This document shows, in pieces, positions 11,601-19,542 of a stretch of DNA of 57,053 nt. Numbering within the stretch: the first letter of the stretch is position 1; each line of letters starts with the position of its first letter. Below the pieces are notes generated by a model. That model saw only the letters and a program-made list of their open reading frames with translations. It had not been told where the DNA came from and did not search any database. The translations under genes were made by a program, and so were the position numbers. This DNA comes from Veillonella sp. DNF00869 (lineage in GTDB: Bacteria > Bacillota > Negativicutes > Veillonellales > Veillonellaceae): the NCBI RefSeq assembly GCF_001553345.1, contig NZ_KQ960768.1, positions 24,867 through 81,919 on the forward strand, written 5' to 3'.

Positions 11601-12170
11601 TCGTTCCATATTACGATCTGTACTATTGATACGCCGAATAGCATCTTCTTTATTCATTTTAAAGCGAGAGATACCCGCCACATCTTCAAATATTAAGCGA
11701 CGTTCTTCTGGTTTACTATTCAAGATAGCATCGATACGATTCTGCCCGATGATGGCCATAGAATCTTTACCTAAGCCTGTATCAGCCAATAATAGATGAA
11801 TATCTTTTAACCGGCAATTTCTCTTATTGATTTGGAATTCACTTTCACCATTGCGATACATACGGCGTGTGATAACAACTTCTGCTAATTCTTTGCCCAA
11901 AGTGCCATCACTGTTATCAAAAATTAAGTTTACCTCTGCCGTATTGTGAGGGCGACGAGCTTCTGTGCCAGAAAAAATAATATCTTCTGCTTTTTGTCCA
12001 CGCAAATGGCGTACATTCGATTCCCCTAAAACCCAGCGAATCGCATCAGTAATATTACTTTTACCACTACCATTAGGGCCTACAATCCCAGTCATGCCTG
12101 GAGAAAAAGACACTACCGTTTTATCAGCAAAGGACTTGAATCCTTTCATTTCTAGTCGCAATAATTGCAT
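8607..12170 (-). CDS. smc: Chromosome segregation ATPase SMC
   Basis: The core of the SMC-ScpAB condensin that compacts and segregates the nucleoid. About 1187 residues: an N-terminal ATPase half with GPNGSGKSN (residues 31-39), a long coiled coil, a hinge domain (roughly 515-650, ending near RVTFLPMDMV), a second coiled coil, then the ABC signature LLSGGERALT and Walker B FCVLDEVDAAL. The start is the ATG at 12170 (MQLLRLEMKGFKSF), preceded by AAGGAAG. The longer open frame to 12218 adds 16 non-conserved residues. It overlaps ftsY at its 3' end. Confidence 0.96.
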   Translation of the reverse strand: MQLLRLEMKGFKSFADKTVVSFSPGMTGIVGPNGSGKSNITDAIRWVLGESNVRHLRGQKAEDIIFSGTEARRPHNTAEVNLIFDNSDGTLGKELAEVVITRRMYRNGESEFQINKRNCRLKDIHLLLADTGLGKDSMAIIGQNRIDAILNSKPEERRLIFEDVAGISRFKMNKEDAIRRINSTDRNMERLDDVMSTLGDQLVELEAKANVTREYNTLSQDKRSYDGAIAFHEYKTADRLFTRQENENLSYLREQEELETSLDTIQETYKTTQNELQSFRETHRSMEDEYATLQGKLGELTGQIEVARLKEANMVEELKGGEEQLRTWKEELKVKAQQYDCDLTSLKDQESNLTSIGQDVKQAESNLQSTRDSLSQVKANLDGMRIAEQHAHERHIRVVRELEEARHQLARAEELETQKKDDAQRLKATLQDIKQSVEETQGQLEAQQQVVSKVEEALEIARQSLQQLEDTRRQKNQELVEVQRTLQAKEGRLELLHSWEELHEGYLEGTKNVLQAKETWSSHIRGAIGDVFTVEEKFLVAIETALGGAIHQVITETAKIASEAVQYLKRTQGGRVTFLPMDMVRGKRLDHKALTSPYVLGLGVDCIQFDTQYTGVFNQLLGRTLIVDTLDHGLALQKEYHQQLRIVTLTGEQLQPGGALTGGATKRKKVSILSRKEEQDTLQQDIHVLRDTAQVLQQTLQGLDKEIEALTLSGKGLRQTYEQEELQLRSLQQEQQRSQGEQINLSGMVQTYHEEVQKVQDKQITLGENIKRLADELSQLENREGHQEQVTALVAREQTLQDLEREQNEELQEVRLRWEQSRLLLEQSKKELAQLEQYIKDKEVNIASLDRRLSQLGEDVIRLGCEPALALESEKQAIEKRVAAIGEARKGGQEKVRTWELQLSQLQEERNQQEQRQRIVQKKLVDLQEGLTKYQLQGEQALEQLGALGYTKQEAQNIQLGGSVHEWKQQQANLAKQIESLGAINPNAIVEYEEAKEKLAFYHAQKEDLVIAKEQLEGVIAEIDGAMSEQLQGVLTEIREKFQHVFSQLFGGGTAQIVVSNPELILESGIDFYIQPPGKKRQQLSLLSGGERALTVIALLFALLDYRPAPFCVLDEVDAALDDANVERFSQYLHNLGNATQFIVVTHRKRTMESAHVLQGVTMVERGVSRLLTVAFDEVKENDDYGI

Positions 12171-12332
12171 GACTGCTTCCTTTCTATGTATACATAGGTA
12201 TGTTTCAAATTTACACAATATAATATATTGTTCATACTATATCCTAACCTGACACCTATTTCCAACCTCTCATCACATACTCTCTCTACAGAATATTAGT
12301 TAATCCATTGTTGTATAACCATAACCCACTAT

Positions 12333-13400
12333 TTAAAGAGGCAAGCTATATAGTATATGATCTATCATGACATGCAATACTCCAGTATTATTATTTTCCT
12401 GTTTTTCTTGCCAAGTCCATTCTATCTGCTTATATTCCTGTCCAAAATACTCTATATTTCTGTTCTTCAATCCACGTATCTTTGATGTGAAAGGTCTTGG
12501 ATATTCTACAATGACCTTATGAATCACACCAAATACTTCTAGGTGTTCTTCTATGGTTTGCTGGATAGCTTGAAGCCATTCATAATTGACTACCAATTCT
12601 CCAAAGGCAGGAGCATAGGGTCCTCCTACAATACCACGACCAGCATCAAAATCTTCTGTACTTTGTAAACCTACACGTATGATCTGTGTACCTTTGCCTT
12701 CTAAATAGGATTTTAAAAAAGCACTATAGGCTACCGCTTGTTCTATTGTTAATGGTACATAACTACCTTCACGAACACGATCAGCTAGTTCTGTATCTTC
12801 AATGACAATCACAGGATAAATGCGACATAAGTCAGCCTGCAATTGACCGGCTTTCACCGCCGTTTTTACTAAAGTGGTCCAGGTTTCGCCAGGTAACCCA
12901 GGGAGTAATTGTATACCTAAAGTTATTCCTTCTTCACGTATCATTTTACACGCCTGTTCCACATCTTCTACCGTATGCCCTCGTTTAGCTTCTACTAGCA
13001 TGGATTCCTCTAATGTTTGTACTCCTAATTCAATGGTTCTTACACCACTAGTAAAGAGCTCTTTCAATCGATCTTCTCTGATAGCATCAGGACGAGTAGA
13101 CAAACGAATTCCTTGAACTATTCCTTGTTGAAATGCTTCTTTAGCTGGTTCCAATAATGTATCTTGCATTTCTTGTGGTATCGCCGTAAAGCTACCACCA
13201 AAGTAAGCTACTTCCCATTGTCCACTATATCCTTGTTCTGATACGGCTCTTTGTATGGAAGAACGAATGATTTCTGGACTGACCATCTCTTGTTGTCCTG
13301 ATATACGTGGCTGATTACAAAATACACAAATATATGGGCAGCCAATATGAGGAATAAAAAATGGAAGTAATCTAGTTTTCTCTTTTTTGATAGTCCTCAT
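12333..13400 (-). CDS. Radical SAM protein of the Elp3-like/oxygen-independent coproporphyrinogen type
   Basis: 355 residues. The radical SAM [4Fe-4S] motif is C21-x3-C25-x2-C28 (CPYICVFC), followed by the glycine-rich AYFGGSFTAIP and a LLPGLPGET strand typical of Elp3/HemN-like enzymes. A gene of this kind commonly sits between rnc and smc in Negativicutes and Clostridia. The acetyltransferase domain of true Elp3 is absent; the C terminus instead has a short hydrophilic domain. Its substrate is unknown to me. The start has AAAGGAGG seven bases upstream. Confidence 0.85.
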   Translation of the reverse strand: MRTIKKEKTRLLPFFIPHIGCPYICVFCNQPRISGQQEMVSPEIIRSSIQRAVSEQGYSGQWEVAYFGGSFTAIPQEMQDTLLEPAKEAFQQGIVQGIRLSTRPDAIREDRLKELFTSGVRTIELGVQTLEESMLVEAKRGHTVEDVEQACKMIREEGITLGIQLLPGLPGETWTTLVKTAVKAGQLQADLCRIYPVIVIEDTELADRVREGSYVPLTIEQAVAYSAFLKSYLEGKGTQIIRVGLQSTEDFDAGRGIVGGPYAPAFGELVVNYEWLQAIQQTIEEHLEVFGVIHKVIVEYPRPFTSKIRGLKNRNIEYFGQEYKQIEWTWQEKQENNNTGVLHVMIDHILYSLPL

Positions 13401-13509
13401 GAAAGCCTCCTTTTATCTATACACCTACTATATGCATACCATCGTAACCTAAATACGTTTATTCGTCCTAGTACACCTCAATTTCTCGTACACGTGAAGG
13501 ATATCCTCT

Positions 13510-13518
13510 ATTGTACCA
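13510..13518 (-). promoter_or_regulatory. Extended -10 promoter for the radical SAM-smc unit
   Basis: TGGTACAAT on the minus strand (a TGn-extended -10 box), about 110 bases upstream of the radical SAM start and just past the rnc terminator. The -35 is poor. Confidence 0.4.
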
Positions 13519-13550
13519 TGAGAATGCCTACTCTCCTATGTATCACATAG

Positions 13551-13574
13551 AAAAAGGAGTGGTTCCCCACCCCT
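13551..13574 (-). terminator. Intrinsic terminator after rnc
   Basis: AGGGGTGG pairs with CCACTCCT around a GGAA loop, with one wobble, followed by TTTTT on the minus strand. It lies nine bases past the rnc stop, and separates the fab-rnc transcript from radical SAM-smc-ftsY. Confidence 0.9.
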
Positions 13575-13583
13575 CAATCCTTA

Positions 13584-14315
13584 CTATTGTATAAGCTTTT
13601 CATAAGCCTCTTTAGCTGCTGCTTGGGCTGCCACTTTTTTATTTCGCCCAGAACCTACACCTGATGGGACTCCATCGATGACTACTTCCATAGTAAAGAA
13701 TTTATCATGATCCGGTCCCTCTTCATCGATAACATGATACCGTATCACACATTCCCCTTTTTGTTGTACTAACTCTTGGAGCAATGTTTTAAAATCTTTT
13801 CCTACTTTCCCGGAAAGTGCCATATTCATATATCCATGCAAATGACTCAAAACAAACTGTTTTCCCACATCATAACCACACTCTAGGTAGATAGCCCCTA
13901 AGACAGCCTCAAAAGTATCTGCCAAAATGGAGTTTCTATTGGCTCCACCACAATGCCGCTCGCCTCTACCTAAGCGTAAATATTTTCCTAAGTCTAGAGT
14001 ACGACTACATTCTGCTAAAGAACCTTCACAGACGGTGCATGCTTTTAAACGGGTCAGTTCACCCTCAGTCATTTCTGGATATGTAGTAAATAAATATTCT
14101 CCTATAATAAGATCTAACACTGCATCCCCTAAAAACTCTAATCGTTCATTATGATATTCATGGGATAATTTATGTTCATTCGCATAGGAAGAATGTGTCA
14201 AAGCACGATTTAATGTACTTATATTGCGTAAAGGCAAATGTAAATTCGCAATAAGCTCGTGAAGTAATGCTTCACGAGCCTTGCTAGTTACTTTGCTACT
14301 TTTAGGAGCATTCAC
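13584..14315 (-). CDS. rnc: Ribonuclease III
   Basis: Double-strand-specific endonuclease for rRNA and mRNA processing, 243 residues. The catalytic domain carries the RNase III signature ERLEFLGDAVLDLI (57-70) with its metal-binding acidic residues and a second acidic cluster ADTFEAVLGAIYLE. The C-terminal dsRNA-binding domain ends with NKKVAAQAAAKEAY. The start is GTG, two bases after the fabF stop, with a weak GAGGCG ribosome site, so it depends on coupling to fabF. Linkage to acpP/fab and smc is the usual Firmicute arrangement. Confidence 0.97.
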   Translation of the reverse strand: MNAPKSSKVTSKAREALLHELIANLHLPLRNISTLNRALTHSSYANEHKLSHEYHNERLEFLGDAVLDLIIGEYLFTTYPEMTEGELTRLKACTVCEGSLAECSRTLDLGKYLRLGRGERHCGGANRNSILADTFEAVLGAIYLECGYDVGKQFVLSHLHGYMNMALSGKVGKDFKTLLQELVQQKGECVIRYHVIDEEGPDHDKFFTMEVVIDGVPSGVGSGRNKKVAAQAAAKEAYEKLIQ

Positions 14316-14317
14316 AA

Positions 14318-15562
14318 TTACGCCTCGTAACGACGAACAACGATAGTTCCGTTGTGTCCACCAAAACCGAAGGAGTTAGAAAGAGCTACATCAACTTTCA
14401 TATCACGAGCTCCATCAGATACATAATCTAAATCCAATTCTGGATCTGGATTATCAAGGTTAATTGTTGGATGCACTTTGCCAGTCTCAATAGCCATTGC
14501 CATAACAATTGCTTCAATAGCACCAGCAGCACCTAATAAGTGACCTGTCATAGATTTTGTGGAGTTTACTGCTAATTTACTAGCATGATCTCCAAATAAT
14601 TGTTTGATTGCCAATGTTTCATTTGCATCATTGATGGATGTAGATGTACCATGGGCATTAATATAATCAACTTCTTCAGGTTTGATCCCTGCATCATTCA
14701 ATGCTAATTCCATGCATTTGCGAGCTTGTGTACCACCTGGTGCTGGAGAAGAAATATGATATGCATCACCATTTGTACCATATCCCACTACTTCTGCGTA
14801 GATATGAGCACCACGTGCTTTTGCATGTTCTAATTCTTCTAATACAACGATACCAGAACCTTCGCCCATTACGAATCCATCGCGATCAGCTGCAAATGGA
14901 CGAGATGCTTTTGTAGGTTCATCATTACGTGTAGACATAGCTTTCATAGATGCGAAACCAGCTACTGCTGCTGGAGAAACTGCCGCCTCTGTACCACCAG
15001 CAAACATTACGTCTGCTTGACCATGTGCAATCATGCGGAATGCTTCACCAATCGCATTTGTACCAGAAGTACACGCTGTAACAACAGTTTCTACTGGTCC
15101 TTTTAAGCCTAATTGAATAGATACACGACCAGATACCATGTTTGCAATCATCATAGGTACTGCAAATGGACTTACACGACCTGGACCTTTTTCAAATAAA
15201 GTCACATATACATCATGGATAGAATCAATACCACCAATACCAGTACCAACTACAGTACCACAACGATCTGCTTCTTCTTTGTCTAAATCTAAATCAGCAT
15301 CTTTTTGCGCAAGCACTGCCGCTGCAATGGCAAATGCTGCAGAGCGGTCCATACGGCGCGCTTCTTTTTTATCAATTCCAAATTGTGTTGGATCGAAATC
15401 TTTAATTTCACCTGCAATACGAGTTGCATAATCACTTGCATCAAATCGAGTAATTGGACCGATACCAGATTCGCCACGTAGCAATGCATTGTAAAAGTCA
15501 TCTTTACCGATTCCCACTGGTGTCACAGCACCTAAACCAGTAATAACAACACGTCTTTCCAT
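14318..15562 (-). CDS. fabF: 3-oxoacyl-ACP synthase II
   Basis: Condensing enzyme that elongates acyl-ACP with malonyl-ACP in the type II fatty-acid cycle. 414 residues with the thiolase fold; the catalytic triad is Cys164 (VTACTSG), the histidine in NAHGTSTSIND and the histidine in KSMTGHLLGAAG, followed by a glycine-rich GFGGHNG end. A GAGGTGG ribosome site precedes the ATG. It is in the same transcript as acpP, fabG, fabD, fabK and fabH upstream. Confidence 0.97.
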   Translation of the reverse strand: MERRVVITGLGAVTPVGIGKDDFYNALLRGESGIGPITRFDASDYATRIAGEIKDFDPTQFGIDKKEARRMDRSAAFAIAAAVLAQKDADLDLDKEEADRCGTVVGTGIGGIDSIHDVYVTLFEKGPGRVSPFAVPMMIANMVSGRVSIQLGLKGPVETVVTACTSGTNAIGEAFRMIAHGQADVMFAGGTEAAVSPAAVAGFASMKAMSTRNDEPTKASRPFAADRDGFVMGEGSGIVVLEELEHAKARGAHIYAEVVGYGTNGDAYHISSPAPGGTQARKCMELALNDAGIKPEEVDYINAHGTSTSINDANETLAIKQLFGDHASKLAVNSTKSMTGHLLGAAGAIEAIVMAMAIETGKVHPTINLDNPDPELDLDYVSDGARDMKVDVALSNSFGFGGHNGTIVVRRYEA

Positions 15563-15586
15563 TATTCCACCTCTTTATAATCTCAT

Positions 15587-16543
15587 TTAATCAATGGCTG
15601 CTGCCTCTGAAACTAGGCGAGCAAAAATCTCTTTCACAGGTAATATGGAGTCTACTTTACGCATATTATTACCCGAGAACACTAATCCCGTTTCCACGTC
15701 ACCTTGTTGAGCACGTGAAAGGGCTTTAATAATACAGAATTTGTGAGAACAATGCTTTAAGCATCGATGACACTCTGTAGGTGGCGGTACTGTACCGTCT
15801 AATACTGTTTCTGCAAACTTATTACGCAACGCTTGTCCTAGAAGTCCTACTGGACTTTGAATCAAGACAATATCATCTGGAGCATCTGCACGAACGTACA
15901 TTTTTTTCAATTCATCAGAGGCATTACACTCCACACTAGCAGCAAAACGGCTTCCCATTTGCACTCCACTAGCACCGAGCTTAATCATCTCCACAATATC
16001 TGCTCCATCAAGAACCCCACCAGCACCGATGACTGGAATATTTTTCACAGCTACCACTACTTCAGGTACTAATTCACGAGAGGAGCGATCTGTACCTAAG
16101 TGACCACCTGCTTCACAACCTTCCACGATCACAGCGGAGGCTCCTAATCCTTCAGAAATACGAGCTAATTTAGGAGTGGATACGATTGGTACAATAGGTG
16201 TACCAGATTCACGACCTAAGGCAAACATATCTCTGGAAAATCCAGCGCCAGCTACTACGAGGTCAATACCCTCATCAATGGCCGTTTTTACAAGACCTAA
16301 AAATTCTGTAGCGGCTACCATTGCATTTATACCGATAATGCCCGTAGGCGATAATTTTCTTGCTAATTGTATTTCGTATCGTAATTCATCAAAAGGCATG
16401 CCAGATGCTGCAATCAGGCCGATACCACCTTCATTTGCAACTGCTGCAGCCAACCGAGCTGTAGACAATCGGATTGCCATTCCACCTTGAATTACCGGTA
16501 CTTTGGCTACCAATTTCCCTATTTTAAGTTCAGGGAGTTTCAC
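15587..16543 (-). CDS. FabK/nitronate-monooxygenase-family flavoprotein with a cysteine cluster
   Basis: A 318-residue FMN TIM-barrel enzyme of the NMO/FabK family (VPVIQGGMA at the N terminus, IVEGCEAGGHLG, VIGAGGVLDGADI, GVQMGSRF). It differs from the true FabK nearby: a C-terminal insertion has Cys258, Cys261, Cys265 and Cys270 (CHRCLKHCSHKFC), which may hold a metal or Fe-S cluster. I start it at GTG 16543, seven bases from AGGAGG; the longer frame would translate through that ribosome site. Its place between acpP and fabF suggests a role in acyl-ACP metabolism, but the substrate is unknown. Confidence 0.85.
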   Translation of the reverse strand: MKLPELKIGKLVAKVPVIQGGMAIRLSTARLAAAVANEGGIGLIAASGMPFDELRYEIQLARKLSPTGIIGINAMVAATEFLGLVKTAIDEGIDLVVAGAGFSRDMFALGRESGTPIVPIVSTPKLARISEGLGASAVIVEGCEAGGHLGTDRSSRELVPEVVVAVKNIPVIGAGGVLDGADIVEMIKLGASGVQMGSRFAASVECNASDELKKMYVRADAPDDIVLIQSPVGLLGQALRNKFAETVLDGTVPPPTECHRCLKHCSHKFCIIKALSRAQQGDVETGLVFSGNNMRKVDSILPVKEIFARLVSEAAAID

Positions 16544-16559
16544 TATTATTCCTCCTATG

Positions 16560-16600
16560 TGCAAATCCACTCAGGGAGCCGAGGCCCCCTTTGTGGTGCA
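16560..16600 (-). other. Hairpin in the acpP 3' region
   Basis: GGGGGCC pairs with GGCTCCC over a short loop, flanked by CCAC/GTGG and TGCA/TGCA arms. There is no T run, so it is unlikely to terminate. It probably protects the abundant acpP message or separates it from the next cistron by processing. Confidence 0.5.
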
Positions 16601-16613
16601 TAAGTGCTTAGAC

Positions 16614-16844
16614 TTATTTTGTAGAATCGATGTAATCAACTGTATCTTTTACAGTTTTGATTTTTTCAGCAACATCATCAGGGATTTCAATATTGAATTC
16701 CTCTTCAAATGCCATGATCAATTCAACGATGTCAAGAGAGTCAGCGCCCAAATCATCGATGAAAGTGGAATCGATAGCCACTTCAGATTCGTCAACGCCC
16801 AATTGTTCAACAACAATAGCTTTTACTTTGTCAAATGTGCTCAT
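16614..16844 (-). CDS. acpP: Acyl carrier protein
   Basis: 76-residue acidic four-helix carrier that holds growing acyl chains on a 4'-phosphopantetheine arm. The attachment serine is Ser36 in [10 protein letters not shown]. The start is the ATG at 16844, eight bases after AAGGAGG; the open frame extends three codons upstream through that site (GTG), which I reject. It lies in the middle of the fab operon with a stable hairpin after its stop. Confidence 0.97.
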   Translation of the reverse strand: MSTFDKVKAIVVEQLGVDESEVAIDSTFIDDLGADSLDIVELIMAFEEEFNIEIPDDVAEKIKTVKDTVDYIDSTK

Positions 16845-16888
16845 TACGTACACCTCCTTTCATGTAGTCTATGTATAGAATCTTGCGT

Positions 16889-17632
16889 TTACATCACCAT
16901 TCCGCCGTCTACATTGAGAACTTGGCCAGTAATATAACTTGCAAAGTCAGACGCTAAAAACGTTACTACACTAGCAATTTCTTCCGGTTGACCCATGCGA
17001 CCAAACGGCACAGTAGCTGCAATACCTTCTTTAATTTTTTCAGGTAACACATCTGTCATTGCTGTTTCAATAAATCCTGGTGCTACTGCATTTACAGTAA
17101 TACCACGAGCTGCTAATTCTTTGGCACAAGTTTTGGTAAAGCCAATTACCCCTGCTTTAGCAGCAGCATAATTGGCCTGACCCACATTACCAGTAACACC
17201 AGATACAGATGTCATATTGATAATGCGACCAGCACGTTGTTTTACCATAAGCTTAGCAACTGCTTTAGTCACAAGGTATACACCTTTTAAGTTAATGTTT
17301 AATACTTCATCCCAATCGGAATCTTTCATGCGAATCAATAATCCGTCACGAGTGATGCCTGCATTATTTACAAGAATATCGATATGACCAAATGTCGCAA
17401 TTGCTTCATCTACCATGGCTTGTACATCGTCTGCATCGCCTACATTAGCTTTAATTTTGATAGCCTTACGGCCCAATGCTTCAATTTTTTCAACAGTTTC
17501 TTGTGCTACTGCTTCATTACCAATAAAGTTTACAACTACATCTGCTCCAGCTTTTGCTAATTCAATAGCAGTGGCTTGTCCGATACCACGGGAAGCACCT
17601 GTAACTAAAGCTACTTTACCTGTTAAATTCAT
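16889..17632 (-). CDS. fabG: 3-oxoacyl-ACP reductase
   Basis: NADPH-dependent short-chain dehydrogenase that reduces 3-ketoacyl-ACP. 247 residues. TGASRGIG forms the cofactor loop, NNAG follows, and the catalytic Ser-Tyr-Lys is in MTSVSG and YAAAKAG. The start is the ATG at 17632 (MNLTGKVAL); the longer frame runs back into fabD through AAGGAG. It follows the fabD stop by one base, so the two are tightly coupled. Confidence 0.97.
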   Translation of the reverse strand: MNLTGKVALVTGASRGIGQATAIELAKAGADVVVNFIGNEAVAQETVEKIEALGRKAIKIKANVGDADDVQAMVDEAIATFGHIDILVNNAGITRDGLLIRMKDSDWDEVLNINLKGVYLVTKAVAKLMVKQRAGRIINMTSVSGVTGNVGQANYAAAKAGVIGFTKTCAKELAARGITVNAVAPGFIETAMTDVLPEKIKEGIAATVPFGRMGQPEEIASVVTFLASDFASYITGQVLNVDGGMVM

Positions 17633-17633
17633 T

Positions 17634-18572
17634 TTATTCTCCTTGTAAGAATGCAATCGCTGCTGCTAAGGATGCTTCATCTTCAACATTGGCTAATTCC
17701 ATTGCTTTGTTAATTTTTTTAGTGAATCCTGTTAACACTTTACCAGGACCTACTTCTACAAATCTTGTAGCACCAAAGTCTACCATTGTAGCTACACAAT
17801 CTTCCCAAAGTACTGGTGCTGCCGCTTGTTTTACTAAGGCCGCTTTAATAGCAGCTCCATCTTTTAAGATTTCCCCAGTAATATTCGCTACAACTGGAAT
17901 TTGAGCATCTTTCACTTCGATATTGTCTAATTCTTCTTGTAAACGTTTTGCTGCTGGTTCCATTAAACGACTGTGGAAAGGAGCGCTTACTGGCAACATA
18001 ACAGCACGTTTAGCACCAGCTTCTTTCATTTTTTCAGCTGCTACTTCTACGGCTTTTGTAGCACCAGCAATCACGATTTGTCCTGGACAGTTGAAGTTAA
18101 CCGCTTGCACAGAGCCTACAGTATCGTTTACTTCTCCACAGATGCGAACTACGTCTTCACGAGGTAATGCTAAGATCGCAGCCATTGCGCCTTCACCCAA
18201 TGGTACAGCTTCTTGCATATATTCTCCACGTTTATGCACTACGTATACAGCATCTTTAAAATCAAGAACACCTGCTGCTACTAAGGCACTATATTCACCA
18301 AGGCTATGACCACCTACGATATCAGGTGTAAAGCCTTTTTCTTTTAAAATTTCATAGCACGCCACACTAGCTGTTAAAATCGCAGGTTGTGTGTTTGCTG
18401 TTTTTACTAATTCCGTATCTGGACCTTCAAAACATAATTGTGAAATAGAATATCCCAATGCTTCATCTGCTTGTGCAAAACGCTCTCTTACGATAGGATA
18501 CGCTTCGTACAAGTCTTTCAACATACCCACTTTTTGAGACCCTTGACCAGGGAATACAAATGCTGTTTTCAT
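17634..18572 (-). CDS. fabD: Malonyl-CoA:ACP transacylase
   Basis: Loads malonyl groups onto AcpP. 312 residues. FPGQGSQ near the N terminus, the nucleophile Ser90 in GGHSLGEYS, a catalytic His (PFHS) and the C-terminal VEVGPGKVLTG are all present. GGAGGAAA precedes the ATG. It is between fabK and fabG, and its last codons form the ribosome site of fabG. Confidence 0.97.
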   Translation of the reverse strand: MKTAFVFPGQGSQKVGMLKDLYEAYPIVRERFAQADEALGYSISQLCFEGPDTELVKTANTQPAILTASVACYEILKEKGFTPDIVGGHSLGEYSALVAAGVLDFKDAVYVVHKRGEYMQEAVPLGEGAMAAILALPREDVVRICGEVNDTVGSVQAVNFNCPGQIVIAGATKAVEVAAEKMKEAGAKRAVMLPVSAPFHSRLMEPAAKRLQEELDNIEVKDAQIPVVANITGEILKDGAAIKAALVKQAAAPVLWEDCVATMVDFGATRFVEVGPGKVLTGFTKKINKAMELANVEDEASLAAAIAFLQGE

Positions 18573-18587
18573 AAGGTTTCCTCCTGC

Positions 18588-19532
18588 TTATCGGATAACA
18601 GATTTTAAGTTCAACATTACTTCTTCTGCTTCACGAACAATATCTTGAATGATTGTTGCGCAAGGTTTTACGTCTGTCAACATACCTGCAATTTGTCCAA
18701 TCATAACGGAACCGTTTTTAGTTTCCCCTTCAATAGCAGCTTTTCTAAGTGTACCAGCACCTAGATTTTCAAGAGCTTCTTTTGGTGCTCCACTGAACTC
18801 AAGGGATTGATATTTACGAGCCAATAAGTTCTCAATAATACGAACTGGGTGACCTGTTGTCAAACCAGTCATTACTGTGGAACGATCTTTAGCTTTTAAT
18901 ACTGCGTCTTTATAATTTTCATGAGCAATACATTCTTCAGATACAACGAAACGAGAACCCATTTGGATAGCGCTAGCGCCCAATGCTAAGGCTGCTGCCA
19001 TACCGCGACCATCAGCAATACCACCGGCTGCAATTACAGGTACATCCACTGCATCTACGATTTGAGGGATTAAACACATAGTAGTAATATCCCCTACGTG
19101 GCCGCCAGACTCAGTACCTTCTGCAATGACTGCATCAATACCGCCACGAAGTAAGCGTTTTGCTAGTAGCACAGATGCCACTACTGGAATAACTTTTGTA
19201 CCGATTTCTTTGAAAGCTGGCACCCATGTAGATGGATTACCTGCCCCTGTTGTGATTACTGGAACACGTTCTTCTAAAGCAACTTCCATAACTTCGTTCA
19301 CAAATGGAGACATTAACATAATGTTGCAACCATATGGTTTACTTGTACGTTCTTTTAATTTATGAATTTCAGCACGGAATACGTCTGGAGGCATATGTCC
19401 TGCACCGATAATTCCTAAACCGCCTGCCTCAGATACTGCAGCTGCTAATTCAGCTGTACCTAACCAAGCCATACCACCTTGAAGAACAGGATACTCTATC
19501 CCTAATAAATCACAAATATCAGTCTTAATCAT
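18588..19532 (-). CDS. fabK: Enoyl-ACP reductase II (FMN)
   Basis: Flavin-dependent final reductase of the elongation cycle, replacing FabI. 314 residues. It closely follows the pneumococcal FabK pattern: YPVLQGGMAW, GGLGIIGAG, NIMLMSPFV, TTGAGNPS, AEGTESGGHVG, VIAAGGIADG and QMGSRF, then GSVMIGQIAG near the C terminus. The AAGGAGG site overlaps the fabH stop. No fabI, fabL or fabV is seen here, so FabK probably carries this step. Confidence 0.95.
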   Translation of the reverse strand: MIKTDICDLLGIEYPVLQGGMAWLGTAELAAAVSEAGGLGIIGAGHMPPDVFRAEIHKLKERTSKPYGCNIMLMSPFVNEVMEVALEERVPVITTGAGNPSTWVPAFKEIGTKVIPVVASVLLAKRLLRGGIDAVIAEGTESGGHVGDITTMCLIPQIVDAVDVPVIAAGGIADGRGMAAALALGASAIQMGSRFVVSEECIAHENYKDAVLKAKDRSTVMTGLTTGHPVRIIENLLARKYQSLEFSGAPKEALENLGAGTLRKAAIEGETKNGSVMIGQIAGMLTDVKPCATIIQDIVREAEEVMLNLKSVIR

Positions 19533-19542
19533 CTTTTCCTCC

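Noticed and set aside
12171..12218. Longer SMC start (16 extra residues)
   Set aside because: The extra residues are not family-like, and AAGGAAG lies directly before the ATG at 12170.
12171..12332. Clear promoter directly upstream of smc
   Set aside because: The region is AT-rich with a CAATATA/TATATTG palindrome, but no convincing -35/-10 pair.
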